A stretch of DNA of 64,000 nucleotides from Lycocorax pyrrhopterus obiensis. Its lineage: Eukaryota > Chordata > Aves > Passeriformes > Paradisaeidae. Position 1 is the stretch's first letter, and every line of letters starts with the position of its first letter. The position numbers were made by a program, and so were the translations under genes. Shown here in pieces: positions 38,933 to 52,463 of this stretch. The notes under the pieces were generated by a model, which was not told the DNA's origin, did not search any database, and worked only from the letters and a program-made list of their open reading frames with translations. The stretch is taken from the NCBI GenBank assembly GCA_014706295.1, contig JACSVZ010000006.1:29859629-29923628 (forward strand), written 5' to 3'.

Positions 38933-41900
38933 AGTTTAATCATTACAAAGATATCATTAACTTAAGAGAAGGTCTAGAATTTACTGAGAGATTTTCCACA
39001 AGGTGTCAGCTACTTCATTAAAAAGCATTGCAATTTTCTGTATGTCCTCCAGGTGTAGCATTTCCACAGATCATGAGCAGCAGCCTGCTCTCACCACCGA
39101 TAACTCTATGCAAAAAACTACATAGAGTTTTAACTTGCATCCAAACAGTCTCAGTGACTTCAAGATATTTGTACAGGGTTTGTATCAAGACGGAATCTGG
39201 CCCTATATCTATAAACAAACTACTAATTTCCAGGCATTTTACTAGAGATGAGTTTAACCTGGTTTGGGTCTTTTTATAACTTCAGAAAAATTATCTGTCA
39301 AAGCAATACCATCGAAGTACATTCACAGAATTTATACTTCTCTTGTGAATATATTACTGGATCTTAATTTTTGAAAGTAATACTATAGTGCCTTTACTAA
39401 TAATTTATTTAATGCCAGTTTGCAAATATATAGCATACCTTATCTGAGATCCTCAAAATTTTTTCCTGATGTTTCCAATTTTCATTATACAATATCTTAT
39501 GAGTCTGAGGAACGAAATACCCCAGTTTTAAAGTGAGAGGAAATGAATCATGTAGGTTAAGGAAAATACTTGTGTTTCAGGTGTCCTCTATTTCTATGTG
39601 ACTGTGTTTGGATACCCAAATGAGGCTGCTGCATACTCTTCTGTTCCAGTAATTTGATACATATGCATAGGGTACTTTGTTACATCACACCTAATAGTCC
39701 TAACATACACATTTTAATATGCATTGTTTCCACTTTGTGGGAGAAGGGAGCAGGAAGGCAGATGTGTAACACTCTTGCTTTTCTATTGAAACCCTAGAAG
39801 AAAAATATAAGCTGACAGATGTAAGCTTATTTTTCCTAATTAACTTCAGAAATACTTGGTGGTGCAGATACAACAGTTTAAAAACTGTATGCTAACAAAA
39901 ATTCAAGCAGTATGTGTACCATTCTGATGACTAATAACAGCTCTAAGGTTTTTGTCAGTTATTAGTGATGGCAACATTAAGAGCAAGCTGGTTGTTATTT
40001 GGTTTGTTCGCTTTTTGACCAGTGAAGTTAATAAGATGTTTTAAAATTCCCTAATGTGCTGGATGTACACGGAAAGACACTTAGGCTTACATTAGTCTTA
40101 GCCAATGCATACGATGAACTAGAGAGAGAATACTTCTGTGATGTTTTATGCTAAAATACAGTTTCACAGGTGAGGTGACTTCCTGCCCATATGCTAGCAT
40201 TCAGAGTTCTCAGTTTCCCTGTTGAGTTGGATCCTTCATCAATTCAAACCAACATTCATTGTTTGTAGAGTAAAATGAGTCTTTAATGACATGAAAATTC
40301 CTGTCTAATTTTTATATTTGTTCATGAATATAACAAGGTACTTCTAATCCTAATATTATCATCATACAGATGGAGAAAAGCTGGATCATAACTGAACTGA
40401 TGGTATACCCTGGGTGAAATTCTTTTTAAATGACATTCAGATACATATAACAGAGACAAACCAGAGCTTGCCTATGGATTTCCCCATGTGGCTCTAGAGA
40501 GTGCTATGTGGGCATATCTATTCACCCTTCTACACATCTTTGACTGATCACACCAAAGAAAATCATAATTTGATCCACAGAAAGATAGATAGGCTTGGGT
40601 TTCAGATCAGTTTGTCTGATTAAGAAAAGAGAGGGCAAGTTAAGAGTCAGAAAGGTATTCCCCATCAAGGAACAGCAAGTTCCTTGAAAAGATACAGCCA
40701 GTTCTGCAGTTTAACCCTAAAACAGCAGGGAACCAAAGGAGTGTTTCAAGGGTGCTGATAGTATTATTGGTTCTTGGAGGCCGTTATTTTGTATTTTCTT
40801 GGTAGCAGTTTCTGTGATATATAATAAACAAGCAATTAGCTCAAGAGAACTGAAGCTGACAGTTGCCATATAAAATAGAGTTCTGATAACTCATCAAAAT
40901 AGAAAAGCCAAAACACATGATAACAGGAGCATACATCTGTCTGGGTTGGGAATGTATTGAGAACTGAGGTAAGCTAAACTTCAGAACAAACACACAGATC
41001 CACATTCTTCTTCCAGGCTGAATATTGACTTACATGCTGGGGCATGCTTTCATTTATCCTGGAGCTATGTTTCTCCAAATGTCCTGGTCAGGCATAGTTT
41101 AGAGTATTCTGCAGCTCCTGTTAGGAGCATAACTGTGGTTTCATTCATGAAATTCAGAAGGCAGTGTGGTGTATCCATCTCATCTGAAGTTAAGGTGTGA
41201 ACACATTTCATATAAAAAAATAATGCACTGAGTTCTCAAAATTTGCAACAGATTATTTCTAGAAGAAGACACTTCACAACTGTAGCTGTTATGTATAATA
41301 AATAATTTCATTGCCTACTTCTCAGAGTTGAGCATGAAAACAAAAAAAAAAAATCCACTATTTTCTCCAACTTTCAATTGCCTTTACAGCACAATATGCA
41401 AATAGTTTTACTGAAGGAGGGTGTGCCAAAAATATTAATTGAATTAATATATTTTAATTTTTTATACAAAAAAAGTAAAGCGTTATGTTTGGGTTTTAGA
41501 AGCATTCACACTAGATTGTACAACATATATGGAAGTTCTAGTCAACCAATCTTACTTTGATTTTAGTGACCATTTATTTTCATAACACAAATATTTGTGC
41601 TTTCAATGAATCAATTTCATACCTGAAAAGCAACACTGGCTTGAATATAGTATGATAATGTAAATATCAAGTGGAATATGATAGAAATAAAAAATAACAG
41701 TGACTGGGTCAAGAAAGTAGCAAAATGATGGCTCTGAATGGTAATAGTGTCTAAACAGGTTTGTCATACTCTAACTAGAATACCAAAACCAGTTTTACTT
41801 AACCTGATACAACTTCTGCTTAGAGACAGGTTTTAATGTTTTTCCTTAATGATTTCAGGCTTAATAAGCTGTCTTTTTCTTAATGACCTTAGGAAAGCCA

Positions 41901-44900
41901 ACCAAGAACCAGCAGTTCCACATTATAACATCTGTGGTTTACCTAAAGCCTAAACACTGTGCAGATAGCTGCAGTAATGGCTATCTCAGCTGACCTACCA
42001 GTAACCCCTGTTTTGACCTGCAGGAATAACCCTCTCTCTAGAGGGCAAGAAGTTATTTCAATTATGGGGCCTACTGATTCTTCTGTTTGAGTGGAAAAGT
42101 TTCAGGTAGAAAACATTTCCAAAGCTTTCCTGGCTTTTTACGTGCTTAGTTTCTCTGAATTTTTCATTATGACACTCCAAACAGATTTGATTATCCTTCT
42201 CTCAGAAAAAAAATTGGAAAAATAATGTAACAATTCAAGACCTCGAACTTGAAAATTGGTTTTTTCAATTGTCAGAAGTAGAAGGGAAAACAACTGCAAT
42301 GTTTGCCATACTTGCCCACAGAGCCCCGCTAGTTGACCAGCTCAGGAAATCCTGTGTCCTGCCATTCGCACTGCTGCTTGCAGTATTGGTTGTCACTACA
42401 TATCAAAGACCATGTAAACATCTTCTTACAAAAGGCAGAAGATTCCTTACCGTGTTAAGAACATTGCCATTTGCTGCAGTGTCTTTTTAATTAAAACAAA
42501 TCAACAGCCAACCAAGATCAACAATGTTATTAAGGTAAGTATAACATATAAATATACCTTAACAGGTAAAGGTATCAAAGGTACCAAAAAGTTATTACAT
42601 CATTTACTCCTACTGTTTCCAAGGGCAGTTATATTCCTAAGTACATTCATATATCTGACACTATTACTTTTTCAGAATGATGACAAAGTTTGCCCTAAAA
42701 CTGATACATTTACACAATTCCCGGTTAATACCCCATAGATCATTGTGGGGCAAGAATGGAGTGGGAACTTTTTTCAAAGACAAATTTGGAGCACAGTGCA
42801 TCTGACCCCTAAGAATTTGACTTGTATGGCTCAAAGGGGAAATATATTTGCTAAACATGTACTTTAATAGACAGTAGTATTTTTTCAGAGCATACCATAG
42901 AACAACTTACAATAAAATCTTTTTTGGAAAATGTGTTTAACAAGGAAGAAATCATATTCACATACATATAGTATGCTAATCCCTATTTTGGGGTTACATA
43001 TGCCTGCTCTTGGAATTATTAAACAAGAAGTAGGTGTCCTTTAAAAAGACACATTTTTAAGAAATAAATTACAACTCATCTGTAGTTACTAGTGTTATGA
43101 TTTTACCTTACCAAAACATTATTTCTCTTTCATTTTCCTTCCATGGCATTATACTTTGTGCAACAGGAAAGAAGAAGGAGTTAAATAAGGTATGTCAGCA
43201 CTTAGTGCAAAAGCTTCGTGTTAAACTGGTAGTTTCTACTTCTCAGTTCTTTAAGCCACAACTTCATTTGAAATTTATTTCATTTTTACTGACTAAAACC
43301 ATTAGAACCTAGTCCTATTAGCAGCTCTAAATTAAGTCTGCCACTATAGAAAGAGTTTATATACAACTTTGATTTTTTTACTATTGAACGTGTTTAAAGA
43401 ATGAGATATTAAACAGGGTACATAGAGAATCAAACAAAAAATTACATATTTCAAATTAGAATTTTTTTCTTCTGGATGAACCTTACTCTGTCAACAAGGT
43501 GTTGACCTCCATCTGTGTGGAGGGATGGGAAGAAGGTGCCAAATACAAATTGGAATTTATTGCACAGGTATAAGAAAAAACACTGGGAAAACTACTAGTG
43601 CTTATCCAACTCAGAGTAGAGTGTAATTTTTCCTGCTGTTTTCTTTTTTTCCCTAAATATTAAATAACTACATACAATACAGTGTTTTATAGTCTTTTAT
43701 GAAATTTCTTTTATGCTGTGGGGCATATCCTGCATATCATGGTTAAGGCATTTTTACATTTAATCATCAGCGTATAATGCTTATACAGCCTATTATTTAA
43801 CAGCTCTGAGTGTCTACCTACTCGCAGTAATACCAGAGATTATCTCTGATCTCCATGGAATTATTCTGGCATTTTAACTGATAAACCCAAACCTTAAGCA
43901 CTTGGCTGTGTGTGCTACTTGTTGCCTGGTCTCTTTAGCATATGTAGAGGAGAAGGCAGGAGGCAGAAATAAGTGTACTGCACAGGAGGGAAGGGGAGGC
44001 ACGGGCTCCAAACCTAGCTTCTTGCAGCAGTTCTGTGCCTGTGCCAAACAGCTGCATTTTAGAGTATCCTTGGACACTGAGGAGTTTCAGTACCAAGCCT
44101 AAGCTGCTCATGCTTCTTTGCTTCAAGGTCCTGCAAACTCGTCCTTCAAAATAATACTTTATTTACTCTTAAGCACAGTGGTATTTCCTATTCATGTAGA
44201 AAACACTTTTAAAATGTGACAAAAACTGTTTGTTCCATTAAAGTCCTGCTTCTACTAAAGATTGCTGTGAGCCAGACTGTTACCTAACATGTACTTTTGA
44301 CAATAATTCCTTTATTTTGAAGATAATTCCTTTCACACCAAAAACATGCTGGGTGACAAAAAGAAGGACAATTAGTTGGCCTCTTCCTTACCACAGAAAC
44401 ATAGAAGCAGCACAATGCCAAATGAATGGCTTGTCTTTTCTGTAGCAAACTTGGACATATTCTTCCTTTTATTAATAGAACCTGACATGATAACACTTTT
44501 TTCTCTCCATTTCTTCACGATAATTAATTATCCTGATACAGAAGGTGTTTTATACATGAATGGAACAGGTTTAACTTTTAGTTATAAATCAAGTCTGCGA
44601 TTTTCTCCTTTTCTAGTAGTCAGAGGTATTTAGGGGACTTTTCTATTGCTTCAAATGGAATAGATCATCACTAAAGTGACAATTACTCACATCTTTCTTG
44701 CCTTTACCTTGACTCATTATTTATGTGATGAAATTCCCCATACTTCCCACTATGTGGCATCAACTTTTTTTAGTGCCTCAAACAATATGTGTAATAAACC
44801 ATTTTGGAAAGCATTTAATAGAAAACACATTTTAGGACAATCAGATCTTTAAACCTGTCTTTTCTTCCTCAAATTTCCACAGAATAGGAAGTGGGAGATC

Positions 44901-47900
44901 AGAGGAAATTTCAAATACTCTTTAGGGAGTATCATTCTATGGTCACTTGTTCTCAATGCAGCAAAGACAGCACGGTTTCCTTCTGTCTCCAGGGAGTTTT
45001 CTTGGAAATTTTATTCCTTTGGTATCTGTGCTTCTGGTCCTGTTTTCAGCTGGGACATGAGCACAGACCTAAGATTAGGTTCTGTTTTGGAGGAGGTGCT
45101 TGTCTACAACCGCCACATCTCTCTATCAAGCCAACAAGAAGTTGGTCTCAGGTTGTTACAGCACTAGAGAGTTCCTGTATCCCACTGCAAATCACATCAA
45201 TATTCACAAAATTCTTAGGTAGCATTTAATTACTTAATTGAAGAAGGAAGAGCACTTTCACCATGCCAACCTGATATATCACAAAACATGAAATTATTCA
45301 GGTGTCTTCTTACCTGTGTGGCCCACAGTAAAAAAATTTCGAACGTATCTTGCCTAGTAAAACAAATTAGTGTTTTGATTAAAAGATACGATTTTTTTTT
45401 GTGGCTTAATTTTTTTTCTAATAGAAAAGTTTTGTGTTCTCTCTTCTAATAGTTCAACAGCTGCAGCAGGTTATTTGGCTTTACTTGGATAGGAATTCTT
45501 TTGCTAACAGGACATGTCCTACCATTTGTGATTTGAATAGAAAATCAAAGCCAATACACGTGGTATTTCATCCAGTAAACATGACATTCCAGAATGTGAA
45601 TGGGAACAATATGGGCAAATTCCTGCTTTGAAGTCAGCGGTAATCTCCAATAGACCTAAGCACAAGCCACATTTCACTTGATGAGTTCTACAATCTGTCT
45701 CTAAATATGGCCATAAAATCTGAAAGTAAATAATTGACAAGCCAGGTTAAGATGGAATGACTTGACAAGTGTGAAAAGAATTAGGAATTCATATATCTGT
45801 CTCAATGTTTCCAGTGCATTTGTGTTTCATGATTGATAGACATTTAAAATGAATTAAAATAAATGTGAGCTCAGCCATTCTGAGAAAGCAGACAAGCCAC
45901 ATGGAGAGAGCATATCCCACTTCATGGTCTGAAAAAAGAATATTCGTGCCTTTCTAAACAGTAGAGAATCCAGTCCTCAGTCAAAATGACTAGATTTTTT
46001 GGTGTCTAATAAGTTAATTCTCAAGAAAACAGGATGTTCAGAGTCTCTCTTACTTTTTCATTCACTTCCTACTTTCCTCCCTCCCTCCTCAACTCTGTCC
46101 CTCATTTCCATTTCCAATGTGACTTTTTTAATGTCTAGGAACATTATAAATCACATGTTCTTTTTCTATAGGAGGGGAATCATTACAGCCTCTCTGGCTT
46201 CTGCCTGGTAACCTTTTTTCATGAAAATTCATAGATCTTTTACACCTCTAACCCAGATTCAAAACTGTTTGAAAGATATTAGGTTCTTTCAGTACACTCA
46301 ATGGTATTTACTCACAAATGCATACCTATATTAAGTTTGCAATCATTTATGTAGCAATGAAGGCTGCCAAGCATATTGGAGGATATTTTATTTTTTTATG
46401 TTATCATTTTCTGTGGATATGTAAATCTCATTGAAGTGCCAAAAAGGAATAGCAAGGATTTTCAGCACGTACTAAAAAATGGCTACCAAGAATAATCTGA
46501 AGTGATCGACCACGAAAACCACTAGTTAAAAACAATAGAAAGTTAAATACATTAGGCCTCTACCTTCAGAATTTACATTACAAAAATACGGATACTTACT
46601 CTGTGTGGGCTGAAAAACCAATGATGAAAGCTTACTGTATTGGGCTCTATGTATCTCACTGATTCATGATCCAAATAACTGTCTGTTTCCCACGTCTCAT
46701 AGATTTTTCCTCTACATTTTCCTTCAGATTTTTGAGTGCTTATAATCTACCAGCAGAGATTCTTCAGAAAATTAAAAGCTTTGAGGGTTACTGTTAAAAC
46801 TTAAAACTGGAGGCACAGGCCTGTAAAACAGAAATAATCAGAAAAATATCAGTTTTGTTTGGATCAAAACTTTACCTACTTTAGAGTAAGTTGCATATTT
46901 AAGGATATAAAGAGTGTCTATTGGACTGAAATTCATCAAAAAGTTTAAAAGAGGTGAGAACCAGAAACTTTTATTATTCTGATAAGCACAAATTTAAAAA
47001 AAAATATTTCAAAGTTCTCTGAATTCTGTCATCTAGGCTGTTCTGGAAGTTTATTTAAAAGTTTAGGACAAAGTGAAAAATTCTATAGATCTGGTGTCTA
47101 TTTAGCAGCTTGCTGGAGACTTATTTTAGGACAAACACACTCCAGGTGCTTCTGTTCTGCTCTCTGTCTACCCTCTGTTCCCAGAATGTGACTGAAGTGA
47201 GTAGCAGCATTTAAAGTCTTTAACCTTTAGACAGTCCTAAAAGCATTCCACATCCTCCTGAACATCACATAAGCCAATGTGGTGTTATATGCACCGGACC
47301 TATAGCCACATCTGATTCCCAACACGCAAACTCTTACTTGGAGGCTTTGATAGGCTGTTAGAAATTACAAGGAAAACAATATAAATGCTGCACATAGATT
47401 AGCAGATCATTATTAGGCCTTTCCACACTAAAAGCTGAAACCTCCTTGATCCTAGACTATAAAAAGCCTTCTGAAGCATTTTGAGTTTCTCTTTGATTCT
47501 TGGCCCAAGCTTTAATTTCCTCACAGTGCTGCAGCTCTGGGTTTCATTAGGGATATCATCTCAAATTCCTTTGTGCCTCTACTTGTTTGGAAGTGTTACT
47601 TGCACCCTCATCTTGGCATGCTTCCCCACCTATATAAAAGGTTAACTGATGATATCAAAGTGGTTTAAACCATGCCTGCTAATGAGCATTGTTTATTTTT
47701 TGCATCAATTTGGTCTTATCATTAACCTGTAATATAAAAAAAGCTTATCAGCCATGTCAAAAAATCCATTTTTTATCATATTATTCTCAAATTCTTTATA
47801 AATATTTATATTTTTGCTGCATTTTCAGATAGTTTATTTCTTTATGGAAGTTTATTTTCAACTAAATGTTTTTTTTAAATTTATTTTGAATGTGAACTCC

Positions 47901-48333
47901 TTTTGCACAATAAAACCAGGAAGACTTATGCCTTCCAAATATGCACTGATCACTCGAAAATACAATGCATTATACTCTTAGCCCCCGTAAATCAGTGTGA
48001 ATAAATACTTGAACAGAAAGTCTCACTTGCAAACTATTATTTACCAGTTCCTTATAACCACATGATAATCATATAATGACACTATTGTATATTGAGGGGT
48101 CAAAAGTGGCCAAAAACCAGATATCTCTCCAGGTTCTACAAAGACTCAGAAAGGGAGGGAAAGGAAAACTCAAGAACACCAGAGTTGATAGCAACTGCAA
48201 GGAGATGGAGGGGTTTTTTTGATGCCCCTTTTTTTGATTTTTTTGATTGGATCTTGAATGTGAAAGCCTGACAGAAGAGAAAAATTTATAATGATCAGAA
48301 CAATGGGATGAGGAAAAAAAGTTCATAGTAATG
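38930..48333. other. AT-rich non-coding sequence, nothing recognised
   Basis: More than 9 kb with no supportable exon, RNA gene or interspersed repeat. Open frames are 112 codons or fewer and show no recognisable motif. Low-complexity features include an A run near 41341-41352 and repeated TTTTTTGAT units around 48211-48248. Confidence 0.6.
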
Positions 48334-48350
48334 ATAATAATAATAATAAT
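48334..48350. repeat. (ATA)n microsatellite
   Basis: A short trinucleotide array of about 5.7 units of ATA without interruption. Confidence 0.9.
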
Positions 48351-50828
48351 GAAATAATTGCTTGTTTGACGTAATGGTATTATGGATCCAAGACATCATG
48401 TCAATGAAATATAGCCTTAGAAACATTTTTTTTTACTTTATTCTACAAAGGTTTCTTGAATTCTTTGACTGTGAAGTTCCATGACTGGTTAAAACATACT
48501 GGCTGCTATGAGCAGGACTGAGAGTATGTAATGGGAAAAAAAAATTATTTTTACAGCCTGCTAGTCTCATAAAACTGAGGTATTGTTCACTGTTAGGTTT
48601 GGATTTGAAGCTACTTTATATATCTTGTCAGGCTTTCATTTGCCTTTCTTAGGATGAACAGTTTGGGGAAGCTTTCAGCTGCAACAGCACAGCCTTTCCT
48701 GAGAATGATATTTTGGCACTTAAAAAAATCTTCCATTGAAAATCTCCACGCTTGTATCGTCAAGAGCAGAAATCTATAAGTCGTCTAGGCAGTGTCCACG
48801 ATGTGACATGCACTATTTTCTGTCTCTGAAAAATTGCCTTTATTGTGGTTCAATTATAAGCCTTTCAAAGACCACTGTTCACACCCGGCCAGCCAAGCTT
48901 TCCATGATTCCACCTGCGCTGAGCACACTGTTGCCAAGAGATGCAAGGCTGGAGCAGGACTTCTGTATGCCCCAGCTAACAGCTAAATTCTGTGACACAG
49001 GACCCTGGAGCTGAAAGCAAAACATCCATTTCTCCTATCCTCGAGTACCTTTCAGCTGGCTCCCACACAGTGCAAGAGAAGAGGACACTACCTATCTTGA
49101 ACACACAAGAGCGGCAAGTGTGGAGATACAGCTTGCAAGTCAGCAGAAAGAGAAAAGTGAGGAAGGACCTGCAGTTAGGGAAATATGGGAACCAAAGAAG
49201 AGGCTCCAGAAAACACAAACATCTGGAGTTCAGAAAGATACAAAAGAGCCAGGATGCTGCGAAAGACACATACAGAGAAGGAACACGGGGAAAACATAAT
49301 TTCTTTCAAAAATTATCAGAAAGTATAGAAGTGAAGAGATTTCAGGAAAAGGAAGAGCACTAATTAAGTTGAATCCACTCAGGTTTTACATGATGCAGTT
49401 AGACACCCAATGAAAAATCCCAATGAGACACCTGGTATTCGTGATAGGCTGCAAACAAAGTTAGTGAGCACTGCAATTATGGACATATTGCTTTCAAAAA
49501 TTCAGATATTCTTAAAAGAATAATTCTTCATGTCTCATTTTTGGCACACAAAAATGGACACAGTAAATTTGGCTTTAATCTCTTTGTGCTTCAGTTCCCT
49601 AGTTGCAAAAATGGGACACTGATAATACATTTTCAAAGGGAAAATAAAGACAGGTTTAGGAGCAGCCATTAAGCAATTAGCTGATGTGATAAGAGAACCG
49701 AAGAAATTCCCAGGAAAAGAAATTAATAATTCTGCAGTCAGTCAAGGTTTTGGATGATGTAGCATAAATAAGGCCTGAGGCTAAACCACATAGTAAACAA
49801 GATAAAAAGAAATGTTGGATAACTATTACTCACTCTATAAGCCAGAGGTCTCCTGGGAGAAAAACTGTGTGTGACTGTGTAATTAAAGATTATATCATAA
49901 CACATATGCACAAGGGGATGAAATAAGGCTGAGCGGGAAATGTTCATTCCTGTCTGTCCTTCTTCCTTGACTTTTAAAATTTTAGATCTACTATTTCAAA
50001 TATCGTGTTAGAATAAAGAAGCATTTGTGAATTTTTTACAAGGAGAGCAAAGGGAATTTCTTTTAAAGTATTGAAATTAATATTAGCATTGTAAGCAAAA
50101 ACTGTTTACTTGTGCATTTAAAAAGACAAAATAATATTATTCCACAAAAAAACCTTGTTCAGAACAGTCATGTATAGCTGAAGTTGCCTGCTACTGCTTC
50201 ATTCACATTGAAATTACATGTTGCATGTGATTCTTTTCTCCATGATATTTGACGGAGGATTTGCAAAACACATCAGACCATAAGACACTGAGAAACCTGC
50301 TGCTCACCAGCATTCTTAGATGGCTGAAATTCTATCAAATCCTCTTTACCCTCTGTTTTCTTACCATTTGCTCTTTGATCTTCTCAGTCCAATGGAATCC
50401 AGATAAACTTTCTGAGCATTTTCTTGGCTTTCAAATACTTTGCCACTATCATCTTTATCATGAATAACAGAATACACACAGGAAAATCTGCAGAAAACTT
50501 TTCCAATCCATCTGCACCACTTGTTTACTGGCATTGAAGTAGCTCTTGGACCAAGACAAATACAATATAAACCACATACTGAAAATCCAATCACAGTTAT
50601 TTGAGTGATGTCAAGACAACACCTCGCTCTCCAAAAACCTAATTATTTCACTACATTCTTCATAATTAATCAGAATTGGATTCCCTCTGAAGATAAAGTT
50701 AAGTTTCATTCATGCTGAAAATAAGAAAAACCAGAATATCTAGTCTCTAATGAGAGCTAGCTTTCTTATGCCAATAACATGAGTGATGCACTACTACTTA
50801 AAGGGGATGAACTCTTCATCTTAAAAAA
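48351..50828. other. Non-coding sequence with two unremarkable open frames
   Basis: Frames at 48736-49014 (92 codons) and 48992-49363 (123 codons) overlap in different phases. The first contains CPRC and CLYC, spaced a little like a zinc ribbon, and the second is Lys/Arg-rich. Neither resembles a known family, neither has flanking signals that convince me of splicing, and single short frames of this size are expected by chance, so I do not call genes. Confidence 0.5.
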
Positions 50829-51045
50829 ATCACAGAATCATAGAATGGCCTGGGTTGGAAGGACCTTGAAGATCATTGATTTCCAACCACGTGCTATGGG
50901 CAGGGACACCTTCCACTGGAGCAGGTTGTTCAGAGCTCCATCCAGCCTTGCCTTGAATACTTCCAGGGATGGGACATTCACAACTTCTCTGGGCAACCTC
51001 AGTTCTAGTGCCTCACCACTCTCACAGTGAAGAATTTTTCCCTAA
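50829..51045 (-). mobile_element. CR1 LINE 3' fragment, antisense
   Basis: The plus strand begins ATCACAGAATCATAGAATGG, then GGGTTGGAAGGACCTTGAAG, and continues through GGGCAGGGACACCTTCCACT, CCTTGAATACTTCCAGGGAT and CACAACTTCTCTGGGCAACC to a CTCACAGTGAAGAATTTTTC-type end. This is the reverse complement of the CR1 3' UTR and the end of ORF2. About 217 bp remain, 5'-truncated. It is the best-preserved CR1 in the window by my reading. The 83-codon plus-strand frame across it is spurious. Confidence 0.93.
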
Positions 51046-51471
51046 GCCAGTTATCCTCCTTTTTTGCTGAGGCACCTGTTGATTCAGACAACTCAACAGC
51101 TGTTTTAATGTTGGAGTTCAGCCAATTAGACAAAATAGAATGATATTTCTACACCTGAACTAAGTAAAACTTGGCTTAAGCAGATGATCTAACAGGTTGC
51201 AGATTTTATATCAGTGACCACAAAACCAGCACCTCCTCAGGAGGGCAGAAAATTCATTCTCATCCTTGGCTTTGGGAAAACCAGGTACATACTTCCTTTA
51301 GCAAGCTGAATCAAAATAATTTTGGGGAATTTTAAAACAAATCCTGTTTGCTGTTTTCTCTTCATCAAACCTTTAGTTACTGTGTAGCTTTCCTCTAGGT
51401 CTTAATTTCTTTCCTTCTTTAAATTAATTAGCTCCTCCTGTATGGTTGGTAGCCGTAAATAATATCTCACT
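51046..51471. other. Non-coding spacer between CR1 and LTR
   Basis: About 425 bp of AT-rich sequence with nothing recognised. It ends in ATATCTCACT directly before the LTR terminus. Confidence 0.55.
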
Positions 51472-52463
51472 TGTAGTGGGTTGATGCTGGCTGGATGCCA
51501 GGCACCCACCAAAGCCTCTCTATCACTCACTTCCTCAGCTGTACAGGGGATAGAAAATATAACAAAGGGTTCATGAGTTGAGATAAGGAACAGGAGAGCT
51601 CACTCACCAAATACCATCATGGGCAAAACAAGCTAGAATTAGAGATATAAGTTGAATTTATTACTAACAAAATCAGAACAGGATAATGAGAATTAAAATA
51701 AAACCTTCACAACACCTTACCCCCACCCCTTCCTCCTTCCCAGCTCTATCCCCTCCCCTAGAAGTGCAGGGAGACAGGGAATGGGGGTTGTGGTCAGTTC
51801 CTCACACATTGTTTCTCCCACTCTCAGGGAGAGGAGTCCTTCCCCTGCTCCAGCATGGGGTCCCTCCATGAACTTCTCCAGCATGAGTCCATCCCACAGG
51901 CAACAGTCCTCCCAAAACTGCTGCAGCATGGGTCACTCTTCCACGGGGTGCAGTTCTTCAAGGACAGGCTGCTCCAGTGTGGGGTCCTCTCTCCACAGGT
52001 CTCCCACAGGGTCACAGCCTCCTCACAGGCATCCACGTGCTCTGGTGTTGGTCTCCTCCCCAGGCTGCAGGTGGATCTCTGCATCCCTGTGGACCTCCAT
52101 GGGCTGCAGGAGGCAGCTGCTTCACCATGGTTTGCACCACGGGCTGCAGGGGAATCTCAGCTCTGGCACCTCCTCCCCCTCCTTCTCCACTGACCTTGGT
52201 GTCTGCAGAGCTGTTCCTCTCACATGTTATCATCCCACTTTTCTCTGGCCACAATTACAATGGCGCAAAACATTATTTTTTTCTTCTTCTTCTTCTTAAA
52301 TATGTTATCACAAAGGTGTTACCACGGTTTCTAATTGGCCCAGCCCTGACCAGCGCCCAGGGAGCGGCTCTGCTGGACATGGAGGAAGCCGTCACCAGCT
52401 CCTCACAGAAGCCACCCCCGCAGGACCTGCACTACCAAAACTTGGCCATGCAAATCCAGTGAC
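51472..52463 (-). mobile_element. Solo LTR of an avian endogenous retrovirus
   Basis: About 990 bp match an LTR I recognise as abundant in bird genomes. The left end reads TGTAGTGGGTTGATGCTGGC, then TGGATGCCAGGCACCCACCA; the right end reads CCAAAACTTGGCCATGCAAA, then TCCAGTGAC, a worn form of the usual terminus. In minus orientation the order is U3, a TATTTAA promoter element (plus 52296-52302), a repetitive GC-rich middle, and AATAAA (plus 51657-51662) before the terminal ACCCACTACA. Orientation rests on memory of the family plus these signals, so it is probable, not certain. No gag, pol or env remains and no second LTR is seen. Flanking bases give no clear target duplication, suggesting age. 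All frames inside (up to 172 codons) are spurious. Confidence 0.85.
51850..51990. repeat. Degenerate internal repeats of the LTR
   Basis: The LTR middle repeats a unit like CTCCAGCATGGGGTCC, with copies starting near 51850, 51878, 51922 and 51973, separated by about 28-51 bases and joined by CTTC/CCAC-rich linkers. Arrays of this kind are part of the family's LTR and differ in copy number between members. Confidence 0.7.

Noticed and set aside
48736..49014. 92-codon frame with CPRC and CLYC, zinc-ribbon-like
   Set aside because: Two CxxC pairs can arise by chance, the rest of the frame matches no zinc-ribbon protein I know, and the frame overlaps another of different phase.
51781..52299. 172-codon open frame, the longest in the window
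   Set aside because: It lies wholly inside the solo LTR and is Ser/His-rich from translation of the LTR's CAGCATGGG-type repeats.
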